From JACCXG01 sp963836735 (GTDB lineage: Bacteria; Acidobacteriota; Vicinamibacteria; Vicinamibacterales; 2-12-FULL-66-21), in the NCBI GenBank assembly GCA_963836735.1, contig CAWIKP010000038.1, positions 23,015 through 87,014 of the forward strand: DNA of 64,000 nucleotides. Reading direction: 5' to 3'. Position numbers and translations under genes: made by a program. The notes beneath the pieces were generated by a model, which was not told the origin of the DNA, did no database searches, and saw only the letters and a program-made list of their open reading frames with translations. This document shows, piece after piece, positions 1-9,472 of this stretch. Position 1 is the stretch's first letter; each line of letters starts with the position of its first letter.

Positions 1-522
1 AGGCCCCGCTTCTTCGTGCCGATACACGGTGAGTACCGCCAGCTCGCTCGACATGCCCGGGTGGCGGCGCGGGTCTCTCCCTCGACCAAGGTTGTGCTTG
101 CAGAGAACGGCGACCTCATCCGTTTCGACGACGCGGGCGGCCGCGTCGCCGAGCGGCTCCCGGCCGGCCGGATCCTGATCGACGGCACCCGGAGCGGCGA
201 GGTCGGGGACGAAGTGCTCCGGGACCGCCGGCACCTCGCCGGCGACGGGCTCGTGGTTCCGGTGGTGACGATCGGGCGCCAGTCGGGAACGCTCGAGGAG
301 ACGCCCGACGTGATTACGCGCGGGTTCGTCGTCGATACGCGCACGGAGGCATTGTTGAAGGAGATACCCTCACTGCTCGCGACCAGCCTGGAAAGCGCGA
401 GCGTCGAAGAGCGGACCGATCCGGGGCTGATCAAGGAGCGCCTGCGCGTGGATCTGCAGCGGTTCTTCCGGAAGCGCTCGGGCCTGCGGCCGCTGGTGCT
501 GCCGGTGGTGATGGAGATCTGA
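1..522 (+). CDS. rnj: Ribonuclease J, C-terminal part (cut by window edge)
   Basis: Only the last ~173 codons are present; the frame stays open to base 1. The first visible residues, RPRFFVPIHGEYR, match motif C of the beta-CASP domain (histidine in a PxHGEYR context) of RNase J. The stretch VLRDRRHLAGDGLVVPVV resembles the C-terminal domain of this family. RNase J is a cytoplasmic zinc-dependent 5'-3' exo/endoribonuclease; its catalytic HxHxDH motif would lie upstream of the window. The gene ends one base before the GTG start of ftsK, so the two are probably cotranscribed. That it is a beta-CASP RNase is clear; J rather than another member is inferred from the GEYR motif. Confidence 0.85.
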   Translation, partial: RPRFFVPIHGEYRQLARHARVAARVSPSTKVVLAENGDLIRFDDAGGRVAERLPAGRILIDGTRSGEVGDEVLRDRRHLAGDGLVVPVVTIGRQSGTLEETPDVITRGFVVDTRTEALLKEIPSLLATSLESASVEERTDPGLIKERLRVDLQRFFRKRSGLRPLVLPVVMEI

Positions 523-523
523 C

Positions 524-2924
524 GTGGCGGGATCCGCGCTCTCGCGTCGTTTCAGCGAAATCGTCGGCGTCGCGCTGTTCGCGCTGTCGCTCATCTGGCT
601 GATCGCGCTGGCCAGCTACAGCGCGTCGGATCCGGTGTGGTTCTTCAATACCGGGGCGGACCTTCCTCCGGCGAACTTCGCCGGCCGGGTCGGCGCGTTC
701 CTCGCCGAGCTGTCATTCCAGGTGGTCGGCTACGCGGCTTATCTCACGCCCGTCATCATCGCGGTTATCGGCTGGCACCACTTCTGGTGCCGATCGCTCG
801 ACGCGCCGTACACGAAGGCGATTGGCGGCATACTGCTCTACACCTGCAGCGCCGCCTTCCTTGCGCTCGTGTTCGACGCGGATCTCGGCCGCCGGCAGTT
901 CCGGGCCGGCGGCTACCTGGGGTCGCTGCTGGCCGGGGCGCTCTCCGACTATCTGAATCGCACCGGGTCCATCATCTTCATCCTCACGCTGCTCTTCCTT
1001 GGGGTCATTCTGTCGACGCAGTTCTCGTTCGGCCGGCTGTTCGCCGCAATCGGCTCGATGATTGTCGACCAGTGGCTGGCGCTCGTCGGCGCCCTGCGCG
1101 CGCGCCGCGACGAGAAGCAGCGCGAGAAGCAACGGCGTGAAGTGCTGCGGAAGCACCTCGGGAAGCAGAGCCGCGCCCCACAGCCCGCGATCGCGCGGAT
1201 CCGGCAGGAACCCGGCTGAAGATCCGGCGCTCGTGGCGGCAGCGGCGCGGGCCGCCAATGCCAGGCCGCGGATCCAGACGCGCGAGGCCGAGGAGCCGCC
1301 GCCGAAGCCGTCCCGCACGGCGGCAATGGTTGGCGCCGCGGCTGCCGCTCTCAAGGCCGCGTCATCGAAGCCGACGCCGCCGGCAATCAAGAAGCCGGTA
1401 CCGACGGCGGCGCCCCTGCCGCTCCCCGAGCCTGAAAAATTGCCGGCCGAGCGCAAGAAGGGGACCTACACGTTCCCGCCCCTGGCGCTGCTCGACGCGC
1501 CCAAGACCGAGCGCAAGATCGACGAGCGCGAGTTGATGGAAGGGGCGCGGCTGCTCGAAGAGAAGTGCCGCGAGTTCTCGGTCGAAGGCTCCGTGGTGCA
1601 GATCCATCCGGGGCCGGTCGTCACCACGTATGAGTTCAAGCCGGACGCCGGGGTGAAATACAGCAAGATCACCGGCCTCGCCGATGATCTCTGCCTGGCG
1701 ATGCAGGCCGAGTCCGTGCTGATCGACCGGATTCCCGGCAAGTCGACCGTCGGTATTCAGATCCCCAATCCAAACCGCGAACAGATCTCGATGCGCGAGC
1801 TGCTCGAATCCGACGGCTATCGCCGCTCGCAATCGAAGCTGACGCTCGCGCTCGGCAAGAGCATTCACGGCGAGCCGTTTGTCTACGACCTGGCCACGAT
1901 GCCGCATCTCCTGATCGCCGGGTCGACCGGCACCGGCAAATCCGTGAGCGTGAATGCGATGCTCTCGAGCATCCTCTTCCGGGCGACGCCCGACGACGTG
2001 CGGCTGATCATGATCGACCCGAAGCGTCTCGAGCTGGGGATGTACGAGGACATCCCGCACCTGCTGACGCCGGTGGTCGTCGATCCGAAGCAGGCGTCCA
2101 ATGCGCTGCGATGGGCGGTCCACGAAATGGAGGAGCGCTACAAGACACTGGCGGCCGTGGGGGTTCGGAACATCGAGCAGTACAACCGCAACCTGAAGCT
2201 GGCGCAGGCCGAGAAGAACGGCCCGGTGAGCGACGACGAAGGCAACGAGATCAAGCCGCTGCCCTTCATCGTCCTGCTGATCGACGAGCTGGCGGACCTG
2301 ATGATGGTCGCCGGCAACGAGGTCGAGGAGTCGATCGCCCGGCTGGCGCAGATGGCGCGCGCGGTCGGCATTCATTTGATTCTCGCGACCCAGCGCCCGT
2401 CGGTCGACGTCATCACCGGCCTGATCAAGGCGAACCTGCCGGCGCGCATTTCGTTCCGGGTCTCGTCGAAGATCGATTCCCGCACCATCCTCGACGGCAA
2501 CGGCGCCGAGCAGCTGCTCGGCAAAGGCGACATGCTCTTCCTCCCGCCGGCCTCGTCACGGTTCGTCCGGCTGCACGGTCCCTACATCTCGGAACAGGAG
2601 ACCGCGCGGCTGGCGAGCTTCCTGCGCAAACAGGGCAAGCCGACCTACGACGAGACGATTACCGCCGAGGAGAAGCAGGCCGGCGGCGAGCTGGACTTCG
2701 AGAAGGACGACCTGTACGACGAGGCCGCGCGCATTGTCGTGTCGAGCGGCCAGGCATCGATCTCCTATCTCCAGCGCCGGCTGCGCATCGGCTTCAGCCG
2801 CGCCGCGCGGCTCGTCGACATGATGGAAGCGGAAGGGCTGGTCTCCGCGGCGATCGGTGGCAAGGCGCGCGAGGTGCTGGTCAAGAAGGACTACTTCGAA
2901 GAGGTGGATGCGCAGCTGCGCTGA
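524..2924 (+). CDS. ftsK: DNA translocase FtsK (one-base frameshift near 1210)
   Basis: Septal DNA pump that couples chromosome segregation to division. The first ~230 residues (GTG start at 524) carry four hydrophobic segments, the FtsK/SpoIIIE membrane domain. An Ala/Pro-rich linker follows, then the motor with Walker A GSTGTGKS (about 1920-1943), Walker B IVLLIDELADL (about 2270-2302) and a winged-helix gamma domain (about 2700-2900). The frame of the membrane part stops at 1219 while the motor is read one base further on; the join is near 1205-1220, in a CCCGG context where dropping one base restores a single ~800-residue protein of normal size. I read it as one gene with a one-base insertion, probably a sequence error. 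Confidence 0.9.
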
Positions 2925-2938
2925 CGTTCGAGGTCTTT

Positions 2939-4765
2939 ATGGCTATGTTCAAGCGCATCGCACCGGCGCTGGCAATGGTTGCCACGGTCGCCGCAGTCGC
3001 GGCAACGGCGGCCCCGGCCGCAGCCGCCGACTCCGCGGAGTCGATCTATTCCCGCGCCCTTGGCAGGGAGCGGGAGTTGAGGGATGACATCAGCGGCGCG
3101 ACGCTCGGACAGCTGCGGGCAGTCGTTCGGCGCTACGAAACCGTCGTCGAGCGCTTTCCGAGGAGCGGCTATTGCGATAACGCGCTGTGGCAGGGCGGCA
3201 ACCTGGCGATGTTGATCTTCGAGCGATACGACAAGGCGGAAGATCGCCAGGCCGCGGTCCGACTGTTGAAGCTGCTGCGCGACGGCTATCCCTCGAGCCC
3301 CTTCCGGGCACGCGCCGCGCAGCAGCTGCAGGATCTCGACTCCTCCCGGCCCACGCCGGCTGGCGCCTCGTCCTCGTCTGCGTCGCGCGCCGCCGCCCCG
3401 CCGTTGACGGGTCAGCTCATCGTTCCGGAGACGATCGCTCCGAAAAGCGCCGACCTGGCGCTTCAGCTTCCGCTTCCGCCGCCGCCTTCGCCGCCGCCGG
3501 CTGCGAGCACGATCGCCACGATCAAGGAGATAAAGCGGCTGCCGTTGCCCGACGGGGTTCGTGTGAGCATCGAGCTCGACGCCGAAGCGATCTACCGGCA
3601 GGAGCGGCTCGAGAACCCGCGGCGGGTCTTCTTCGATCTTCAGGCTGCCAAGACGACCGCGGCGCTTCAGGATGCCGTCCTCAAGTTCGACGACGATGTC
3701 GTCCGCGAGATCAGGCTGGGGCGGCATCCCCGAAGCACGACGCGGATCGTGATGGACATGGAGTCGGTCGAGGCCTACAGCGTCTTCACCCTCTACAATC
3801 CATTCCGCCTGGTTGTGGATTTCAAACGCGCCGCGTCGGCGGCCAGGCCGATGGCGCCCGTCGCTACTGGGCTGACGGCCAGTGTGCCCGGAACGGAGGC
3901 GACGGTCGTCGTGCCTCCGCCCATCGAAGGCAAACCCATCGCCGCGGCGAAGGAGCCGGTGCCCCTCCTGTCGCGTCCGTCGGCGGCCCCCGCGGCGGTG
4001 TCGCCGACGTCGCCGACGGCCAACTCCAACGGCCAGTTTTCGCTGGCCCGTCAGCTCGGTCTCGGCATATCGCGCATCGTCCTCGACGCCGGTCACGGCG
4101 GCCACGATCCCGGGGCGCGTGGCAGCGGCATCAACGAAGCGGAACTGGTGCTCGACGTCACGCTGCGGTTGCGCGATCTGCTCGAGAAGCAGCCGGGCAT
4201 CGAAGTCACGCTCACTCGCGGGACCGACGAGTTCGTCCAGCTCGAGGAGCGCACGGCGATCGCCAATCGCACCGGCGCGGATCTGTTCCTGTCGGTCCAC
4301 GCCAACGCCAGCCGGAACCCGCAGGCGCGCGGCGTCGAGACCTACTTCCTGAACTTCGCGTCGAACTCCGAGGCCGAGGCGGTTGCGGCGCGCGAGAACT
4401 CCGCGTCGGGCAAGACGATGCACAGCCTGCCGGAGATGGTGCGGGCGATTGCGCTCAACAACAAGATCGACGAGTCGCGCGACTTCGCCGACATGGTGCA
4501 GAAGTCGATGGTCCGCGGGCTGTCGGCGAAAAACAAGACGCTGCGCGATCTGGGCGTGAAGCAGGCCCCCTTCGTCGTGCTGATCGGCGCCGGGATGCCG
4601 AGCGTGCTCGCCGAGATCTCGTTCGTCACCAACAGGCAGGACGGCGCGCTGCTGAAGACCGGCGCCTACCGACAGGAGATTGCCGAGTCGCTGTTCGAGG
4701 CCATCCTGCGCTACCAGCGATCGTTGAAAGGTGTGAGAGCGGTCGCGTCTGCCAAAGAGGAATAG
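2939..4765 (+). CDS. amiC: N-acetylmuramoyl-L-alanine amidase (AMIN + Amidase_3)
   Basis: Periplasmic zinc amidase that cleaves the peptide from N-acetylmuramate in peptidoglycan, as in daughter-cell separation. ATG at 2939 (a second lies at 2945) gives a 608-residue precursor with a signal peptide ending near residue 30. Residues ~30-140 look like a TPR-type helical segment, followed by Pro/Ser-rich linkers, an AMIN domain (~180-300) and Amidase_3 (~370-600). The catalytic domain shows LDAGHGGHDPGA (first zinc His), NEAELVLDV (zinc Glu), SVHANAS (second zinc His) and the catalytic Glu in VLAEISFVTN. The gene starts 14 bases after ftsK stops, which fits a shared division operon. The open frame extends upstream inside ftsK, but the signal peptide fixes the start here. 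Confidence 0.92.
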   Translation: MAMFKRIAPALAMVATVAAVAATAAPAAAADSAESIYSRALGRERELRDDISGATLGQLRAVVRRYETVVERFPRSGYCDNALWQGGNLAMLIFERYDKAEDRQAAVRLLKLLRDGYPSSPFRARAAQQLQDLDSSRPTPAGASSSSASRAAAPPLTGQLIVPETIAPKSADLALQLPLPPPPSPPPAASTIATIKEIKRLPLPDGVRVSIELDAEAIYRQERLENPRRVFFDLQAAKTTAALQDAVLKFDDDVVREIRLGRHPRSTTRIVMDMESVEAYSVFTLYNPFRLVVDFKRAASAARPMAPVATGLTASVPGTEATVVVPPPIEGKPIAAAKEPVPLLSRPSAAPAAVSPTSPTANSNGQFSLARQLGLGISRIVLDAGHGGHDPGARGSGINEAELVLDVTLRLRDLLEKQPGIEVTLTRGTDEFVQLEERTAIANRTGADLFLSVHANASRNPQARGVETYFLNFASNSEAEAVAARENSASGKTMHSLPEMVRAIALNNKIDESRDFADMVQKSMVRGLSAKNKTLRDLGVKQAPFVVLIGAGMPSVLAEISFVTNRQDGALLKTGAYRQEIAESLFEAILRYQRSLKGVRAVASAKEE

Positions 4766-4790
4766 GCGACAGCCGCCGCCAACATTTACA

Positions 4791-4860
4791 AGAGGATAGG
4801 AGTTCAGGAGATTTCCTGGTCTGGGAAAGCCAAGAATTTCTCCTGATCTCCTACCCTCCT
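4791..4860. repeat. Inverted 8-bp-period repeat hairpin
   Basis: Two short arrays with an 8-base period (GAGGATAG/GAGTTCAG/GAG and, on the other side, CTCCTGAT/CTCCTACC/CTCC) face each other and can form a ~20-bp imperfect stem around a short loop. It lies between the convergent amidase and small membrane-protein genes, so it may act as a two-way terminator. It is built like the 7-bp-period hairpins at 8345, 19926, 43025 and 45547. Confidence 0.6.
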
Positions 4861-4892
4861 GTTAGAGCGCTCTTTGAGTGCGGCAATCGTGG

Positions 4893-5135
4893 CTACGGCG
4901 TGGAGGATGACGGCGTGACGCGCAGCGCGTCGTGGTCCGAAACGGGCTCCAGGTTGTATTTCGCGCGGACCTTCTTGATCCAGATGAGCAGGCCGCCGAG
5001 CAGGGCGCCGAGCAGCAGGGCGGCCAGCAGCATGACGCCGGTCAGGCCGAGCGCGCCAATGATGATGTCCCCCACGCCCGTCGACTTGACAGGCTCGTCG
5101 AGGACCTGGACGATGATCGGCTGGGCGGACTGCAC
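4893..5135 (-). CDS. Small single-span membrane protein, unknown function
   Basis: An 80-residue protein with one clear transmembrane segment (about residues 25-52, rich in G, L, A and I) followed by a basic stretch (WIKKVRAKY) and a short polar tail. The positive-inside rule would put the C-terminus in the cytoplasm. I recognise no family. It lies 77 bases downstream of the aminopeptidase gene on the same strand. The gap holds a GC hairpin (5181-5197) that may end or attenuate transcription from pepA. The ATG at 5135 is the only sensible start. Clean hydrophobic pattern and codon use argue that it is real; function is open. Confidence 0.6.
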   Translation of the reverse strand: MQSAQPIIVQVLDEPVKSTGVGDIIIGALGLTGVMLLAALLLGALLGGLLIWIKKVRAKYNLEPVSDHDALRVTPSSSTP

Positions 5136-5212
5136 GTCAGCTTAGACCCCTTCCAGGGCGGCCCGGTTCCGGCCGCCGTCGCGCCGCTTCGCGGCGCTTT
5201 GGCGCGTCAGGC

Positions 5213-6725
5213 CTACCCTCCCCACTCCCCGCTGGTAAAGGCGAGCTCGGCCAGCGTCCTGACCGCCACGCCGGTGGCTCCCTTGGGCATCCAGGGTTTG
5301 GCGTCGTCGGCCCAGGCCGTGCCGGCAATGTCCAGATGCGCCCACGGCAGGTCGCCGACGAACTCGCGGATGAACATCGCGGCGGTGCAGACGCCGGCGG
5401 GACGTCCGCCGATGTTGACCATGTCGGCGATCTCGCTCTTGAGCTGCTCGCGATACTCCTCGAACAGCGGCATCGGCCAGCAGCGATCGCCGGCTCGATC
5501 TGCCGTGCGGCGGACGGCATCGGCGAAGCTCTGGGGTTGAGCGAAGAGGCCTGATGCGGCGCGCCCGAGCGCGACGACGCAGGCGCCGGTCAGCGTGGCG
5601 ACGTCCACGAGGTGCGTGGCGCCGAGCTTCTGCGCATACCAGAGACCGTCCCCGAGAATCAGCCGGCCTTCGGCGTCGGTGTTGAGTACTTCGACCGACT
5701 TGCCGCTCGCGCCGATGATGACGTCGCCAGGTTTCACCGCGCGTCCGCCGGGCATGTTCTCGGTCATCGGGACGATACCGACGACGTTGATCGGCGCCTT
5801 GAGCAAGGCGATGGCCCGCATCGCGCCGATGACGGCGGCGCCCCCCGCCATGTCGTCCTTCATCCGATCCATGCCTTCCGCGGGCTTGATCGAGATGCCG
5901 CCGGTATCGAAGGTGATGCCCTTCCCCACCAGCCCCAGGATCGGGCTCGCCGGGGCGTGCGAGGCGGTGTAGCGCAGCACCAGCATCCGGGGCGGCTCGG
6001 CGCTGCCGCGCGCGACTCCAAGCAGGAGTCCCATGCGGAGCCGCGCGATCTCTTCTTCGTCGAGGACCTCGACGTGCAGCCCCACGCTGCGCCCGATCTC
6101 CGCGCCGCGTTCCGCGAAAACCGAGGGCGTCAGCACGTTCGCAGGCTCGTTGCAGAGCTCGCGAGCCAGGTTGCACGATTCGCCGAGCACGCGTCCGCGC
6201 TCTACGGCCGCCTGCAACGCCGCCTCCTGCCCTTGCCCGCCGACGACCAGCGCCTGCTCGAGCGGTGGTCCCGAGCGCTCTCCGCTCTTGTAGATGTCGC
6301 CGCTGAAGTTCGCGAGCACCAGGCCCTCCGCAATGGCCTGAACTGCCAGTACCGGCCTCCGCCTGGCCCCGGTTCACGAAGGCAACGCGCTTGACCCGTC
6401 GCTGCCGCGCCGCGAGCCCAGCGGCGGCGGCGACCCTCCGGAGGCGCTCGGTATCGAAGTCGGCGGCCTTGCCCGCGCCAATCAGCGCGACTCGCGGCGC
6501 CGCCCAGCTGGTGAGCGGCGTCAGGAACAGATCGCACATCCGTCCCCGGAATTCCCCGCTCTCGGTCGCTCGCCCAAGGGCGCCGCCGGCGGCCTCGTCC
6601 AGACCCGCTACCGCGGTCGCGCCGTTCTCGCCTTCGAACATCGGCACGACGATGAGGTCGGTCTGAATATCCGGGACCTTGCCGGACGCGAGCGCCACAG
6701 ATGCGGCACGAACAGTCGTAGGCAT
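5213..6725 (-). CDS. pepA: Leucyl aminopeptidase, M17 family (one-base frameshift near 6355)
   Basis: Cytoplasmic two-metal aminopeptidase that removes N-terminal residues, preferably Leu. The C-terminal catalytic domain has the M17 signatures: metal Lys and Asp in KGITFDTGGISIKP and MKDDMAGGAAV, and NTDAEGRLILGD with metal Asp/Glu and the catalytic Arg. The N-terminal regulatory domain starts at ATG 6725. The two parts lie in frames that differ by one extra base; the join is around 6340-6370. Joined, the protein has ~500 residues, normal for PepA. A TATAAT hexamer (6732-6737, minus strand) ends only six bases before the ATG, so the transcript may be leaderless. Divergent from the gene at 6896. 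Confidence 0.9.
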
Positions 6726-6731
6726 CAGGTG

Positions 6732-6737
6732 ATTATA
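6732..6737 (-). promoter_or_regulatory. -10 box TATAAT of pepA
   Basis: A perfect TATAAT on the minus strand, six bases before the pepA ATG, in otherwise GC-rich DNA. I see no matching -35 box. The spacing would put the transcription start at or next to the start codon. Confidence 0.5.
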
Positions 6738-6754
6738 GTTCGTACCGCCGGTCG

Positions 6755-6878
6755 TCCCCGCCTTACGCGCCTAGCTTCGCTCAGGCGCTTCGGCGAGGCC
6801 TTGGGCGACACGAGTCCATCGTCGGGCTGTGACTGGTTCAAGGCTGCCTCGCCGTAGCGCGCAGCGCGAAGGCGGGGC
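6755..6878. repeat. Imperfect inverted repeat between pepA and the 6896 gene
   Basis: The ends read CCCCGCCTTACGCGC and, inverted, GCGCGAAGGCGGGG, with G/C-rich DNA between them. Similar CGCCTTCGCGC-type strings recur near 29660 and 59100. It looks like a short palindromic repeat element placed between two divergent promoters. Confidence 0.4.
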
Positions 6879-6881
6879 CGC

Positions 6882-6887
6882 TATAAT
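6882..6887 (+). promoter_or_regulatory. -10 box TATAAT of the PhoPQ-related gene
   Basis: A perfect TATAAT eight bases upstream of the ATG at 6896. No -35 box is obvious and the distance leaves almost no 5' leader. Confidence 0.45.
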
Positions 6888-6895
6888 CTGCAGCC

Positions 6896-8337
6896 ATGCT
6901 TTCAGCCCGAACCGTTCTCGCGGCCATGCTGGCCGTTTCTCCAGTCGTGATCGTTGCCTCGCCTCGACAGGCTGTCCCTCGTGCTCAGGGAACCGGGACG
7001 GCACTTGATCGGTACGTCGCGGCGCCCGATTCGAACTTTTCCTGGAAAGTCCTGAAGCCGCTTCCGGCGGAGGGTGTCACGGCCACGCTGCTGGAGATGA
7101 CCTCACAGAAGTGGTTGACCGAGCAGGAAGTGGAGCGGCCGCTCTGGACCCACTGGCTGACCGTCGTCCGGCCACAGGAAGTGAAGAGCGACGTCGCGCT
7201 GCTCTTCATCACCGGTGGAAGTCTCGAACGGCAGCCGCCGTCCTCGCCGCCGGCGTGGCTGGTCAACGCGGCCAGGGACACCGGCACGATGACCGCCGAA
7301 CTCCGGCTGGTGCCGAATCAGCCGGTCGTGTTCAAGGACGATCCCACGAGAAAGCCGCGCACCGAAGACGACTTCATTGCCTATACCTGGGACAAGTTCC
7401 TCCGCACCGGAGACGAGAAGTGGCCGGCCCGGCTGCCGATGACCAAGAGCGCAGTGCGGGCGATGGATGCGGTCACGCAGTTCGCGGCCAGCGCGGACGG
7501 CGGTGGCCAGAAGGTCGCGCGGTTCGTCGTGTCCGGCGCCTCGAAGCGCGGGTGGACGACCTGGACCACGGCGGCCGTCGACAAGCGGGTGATCGCCATC
7601 GTGCCCGCGGTGATCGACATGCTGAATGTCGAGCCGTCGTTCATCCATCACTACCGGGCCTACGGCGCCTGGTCCGATGCGGTGAAGGACTACACCGAGC
7701 AGGGGATCATGGACTGGATGGGCACGCCGCAGTTCCGCGCCCTGATGAAGATCGAAGAACCGTACCGAGTACCGGGATCGCCTGACGATTCCCAAGCTGA
7801 TGTTGAACGCGTCGGGCGATCAGTTCTTCCTGCCGGATTCGTCGCAGTTCTATTTCGACGATCTCAAGGGCGAGAAGCACGTGCGCTACGTGCCGAACGC
7901 CTCGCACTCGATGGAGAAGACCGACGCGCTCGAGACCGTTCACGCGTTCTATGCGGCCATCGTCGCCGGCACGCCGCGGCCCGAGATCAAGTGGACCTTC
8001 GAGAAGGACGGATCGATCAAGGTCGTGACGAAACAGATTCCCACCAGCGTGCAGCTCTGGCAGGCCACGAACCCGAACGCCCGCAACTTCCGGCTGGACG
8101 TGATTGGGCCCGCGTACACGAATACGCCGCTCCAGCCGAGCTGGTCCGAACACCTGGGTAGGCAAAGTCCCCGCACCCGCGACGGGATGGACGGCCTTCT
8201 TCGTGGAGTTGACGTTCCCGGGAACCGGCAAATACCCGCTGAAGGAAACGAGCGGCGTGCGGATTCTGCCCGACAAGCTGCCCTACCCTGCGCCGGTTCC
8301 GAAGCGCGCCGGATCCGCGAGTCAGGCGATACGGTAG
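6896..8337 (+). CDS. PhoPQ-activated pathogenicity-related family protein (two frameshifts)
   Basis: Exported alpha/beta-hydrolase-like protein of the PhoPQ_related family (PqaA type). The signal peptide (residues 1-26) is followed by the family pattern: WTHWLTVVRP, LLFITGGS, a FVVSGASKRGWTTWTTAAVD block holding the nucleophile-elbow-like GASKRG, and NASGDQFFLPDSSQFYF plus YVPNASHSM in the C-terminal half. The reading frame moves twice, near 7775-7790 and near 8155, each time by one extra base; the last piece runs through WTAFFVELTFPG to the stop at 8337. Joined length is ~480 residues, as expected. Substrate is not known for most family members. Calling it intact depends on the frameshifts being errors. 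Confidence 0.8.
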
Positions 8338-8344
8338 GTAATTT

Positions 8345-8485
8345 GTCAACTCCCAACTTCCAATTCCCAACGAGAGTCGGTTGTACCTTCTTGGGTGGAA
8401 GACGACGCAACAAGCTCGGTCGTGTCTATTTCCACACGGAAAGAAACTCTCCTTGGGAGTTGGGAGTTGGAGGTTGGGAGTTGAC
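8345..8485. repeat. Paired 7-bp-period arrays forming a long hairpin
   Basis: The left array (ACTCCCA/ACTTCCA/ATTCCCA) and right array (GGGAGTT repeated, ending TTGAC) have a 7-base period and are complementary over about 26 bases, with ~80 bases between. It sits between two convergent genes, where it could terminate both transcripts. Confidence 0.7.
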
Positions 8486-8490
8486 GCTGT

Positions 8491-9468
8491 CTATGGCTTC
8501 GCCCGCTCCAACGCCGCGATCTGCTCCGCCGGCTTCTGGCCGCCCGGGTTCTGGTTGAACGCGGCTGACTGCCCTTTGGGAATGCTCAGCGAGGTCCACT
8601 TATCCCCGGCCGCCTCCCTGGCCAGGTAAACGATCTGCCCCACGTGGTAGCTGGTGTGCGCGAGCGATCGATGCAGCGCCTCGATCACCGACAGGCGCTG
8701 ACCCCGGATCGTAACCTCCCGCGACAGCGTGTCGTCCGAGAGCCCCGGTAACGCGCCAAACAGCGCGCTCCAGCCGTCTTCCCACTTTGCCAGCAGCTCC
8801 GCGCGACCGATCTGGCGCGCGTCGAACTCCTCGTCCCGGTTTCGCCACGGCTTCTCGCCGTCCGCGGTCAGGAAGTCGGTGAAACGCGACTTGAGATTGC
8901 CCGACACGTGCCAGCAGATCACGACAATCGAGTTGCTCTGATCGGAAGCCATCGCCGCGAGCTTGTCGTCGGGCACCTGCGCGATCGCGGCTTCCGCGAG
9001 CTTCTTGTAACGGAGATATTCACCCTGGATGGACGCTGTGATCGACATGACCTCTCCTCGAGCTTCGACCCGCTCGATCGGCGCGAGCGCCAACCCGGAC
9101 GGGTCGAGGCGGTAGGCCGCCACGGCCTCGGCATCGGGCACCGCCAGCGAGACGATGACCCAGATGAAGTCGGAATAGTACGCCTCGGCATGATCGCTCG
9201 CCGAGGGAATCGCCGGCGAGTGGGGATGCGAGTGGTAGACCCCGATCACGCCGCGGCCGCTGCCGCGCAGCCGCCGGTTGGCCGCGATGTGGACTTCAGG
9301 ATCGATGCGATAGCGGTTCGGATCGGGATCGAGGTTCGCGCTGCGGATGGACTCGTCTATCGTGGTGCCCGCGCCCACGAGCAGGCCGCAGCACTCGCGG
9401 GGCGCATCTTCCCGGGCGTGGGCGAGCATCTCGGCGCGGACGCGGGCCGGCAGCTGGATCGCCTGCAT
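8491..9468 (-). CDS. JAMM/MPN+ metallopeptidase fused in frame to a DinB-like (DUF1572) protein
   Basis: One frame encodes two domains. Residues ~1-140 are a bacterial JAMM (Mov34/MPN+) isopeptidase: ECCGLLVG followed by the zinc motif HSHPHSPAIPSASD. Such proteins remove ubiquitin-like or sulfur-carrier tails. Residues ~141-325 match the DinB/DUF1572 four-helix metal-binding fold, with His in CWHVSGN and HTSYHVGQI and the tail WTSLSIPKGQS. An ATG at 9048 with a good Shine-Dalgarno (GAGGAGAGG) sits exactly between the domains, so these could be two genes fused by loss of a stop codon. I chose ATG 9468, just downstream of the thiolase stop at 9473; a TTG at 9489 would overlap thiolase. Function of the pair is unknown. 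Confidence 0.75.
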   Translation of the reverse strand: MQAIQLPARVRAEMLAHAREDAPRECCGLLVGAGTTIDESIRSANLDPDPNRYRIDPEVHIAANRRLRGSGRGVIGVYHSHPHSPAIPSASDHAEAYYSDFIWVIVSLAVPDAEAVAAYRLDPSGLALAPIERVEARGEVMSITASIQGEYLRYKKLAEAAIAQVPDDKLAAMASDQSNSIVVICWHVSGNLKSRFTDFLTADGEKPWRNRDEEFDARQIGRAELLAKWEDGWSALFGALPGLSDDTLSREVTIRGQRLSVIEALHRSLAHTSYHVGQIVYLAREAAGDKWTSLSIPKGQSAAFNQNPGGQKPAEQIAALERAKP

Positions 9469-9472
9469 CGAA

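Noticed and set aside
1195..1225. Programmed frameshifting in ftsK
   Set aside because: No slippery heptamer or downstream structure stands out, and the same +1 pattern occurs in many unrelated genes, so an error is more likely.
8901..9060. A frameshift as the cause of the JAMM/DinB-like fusion
   Set aside because: The neighbouring frames do not offer an early stop that would end the JAMM gene sensibly, so I left it as an in-frame join with uncertain meaning.
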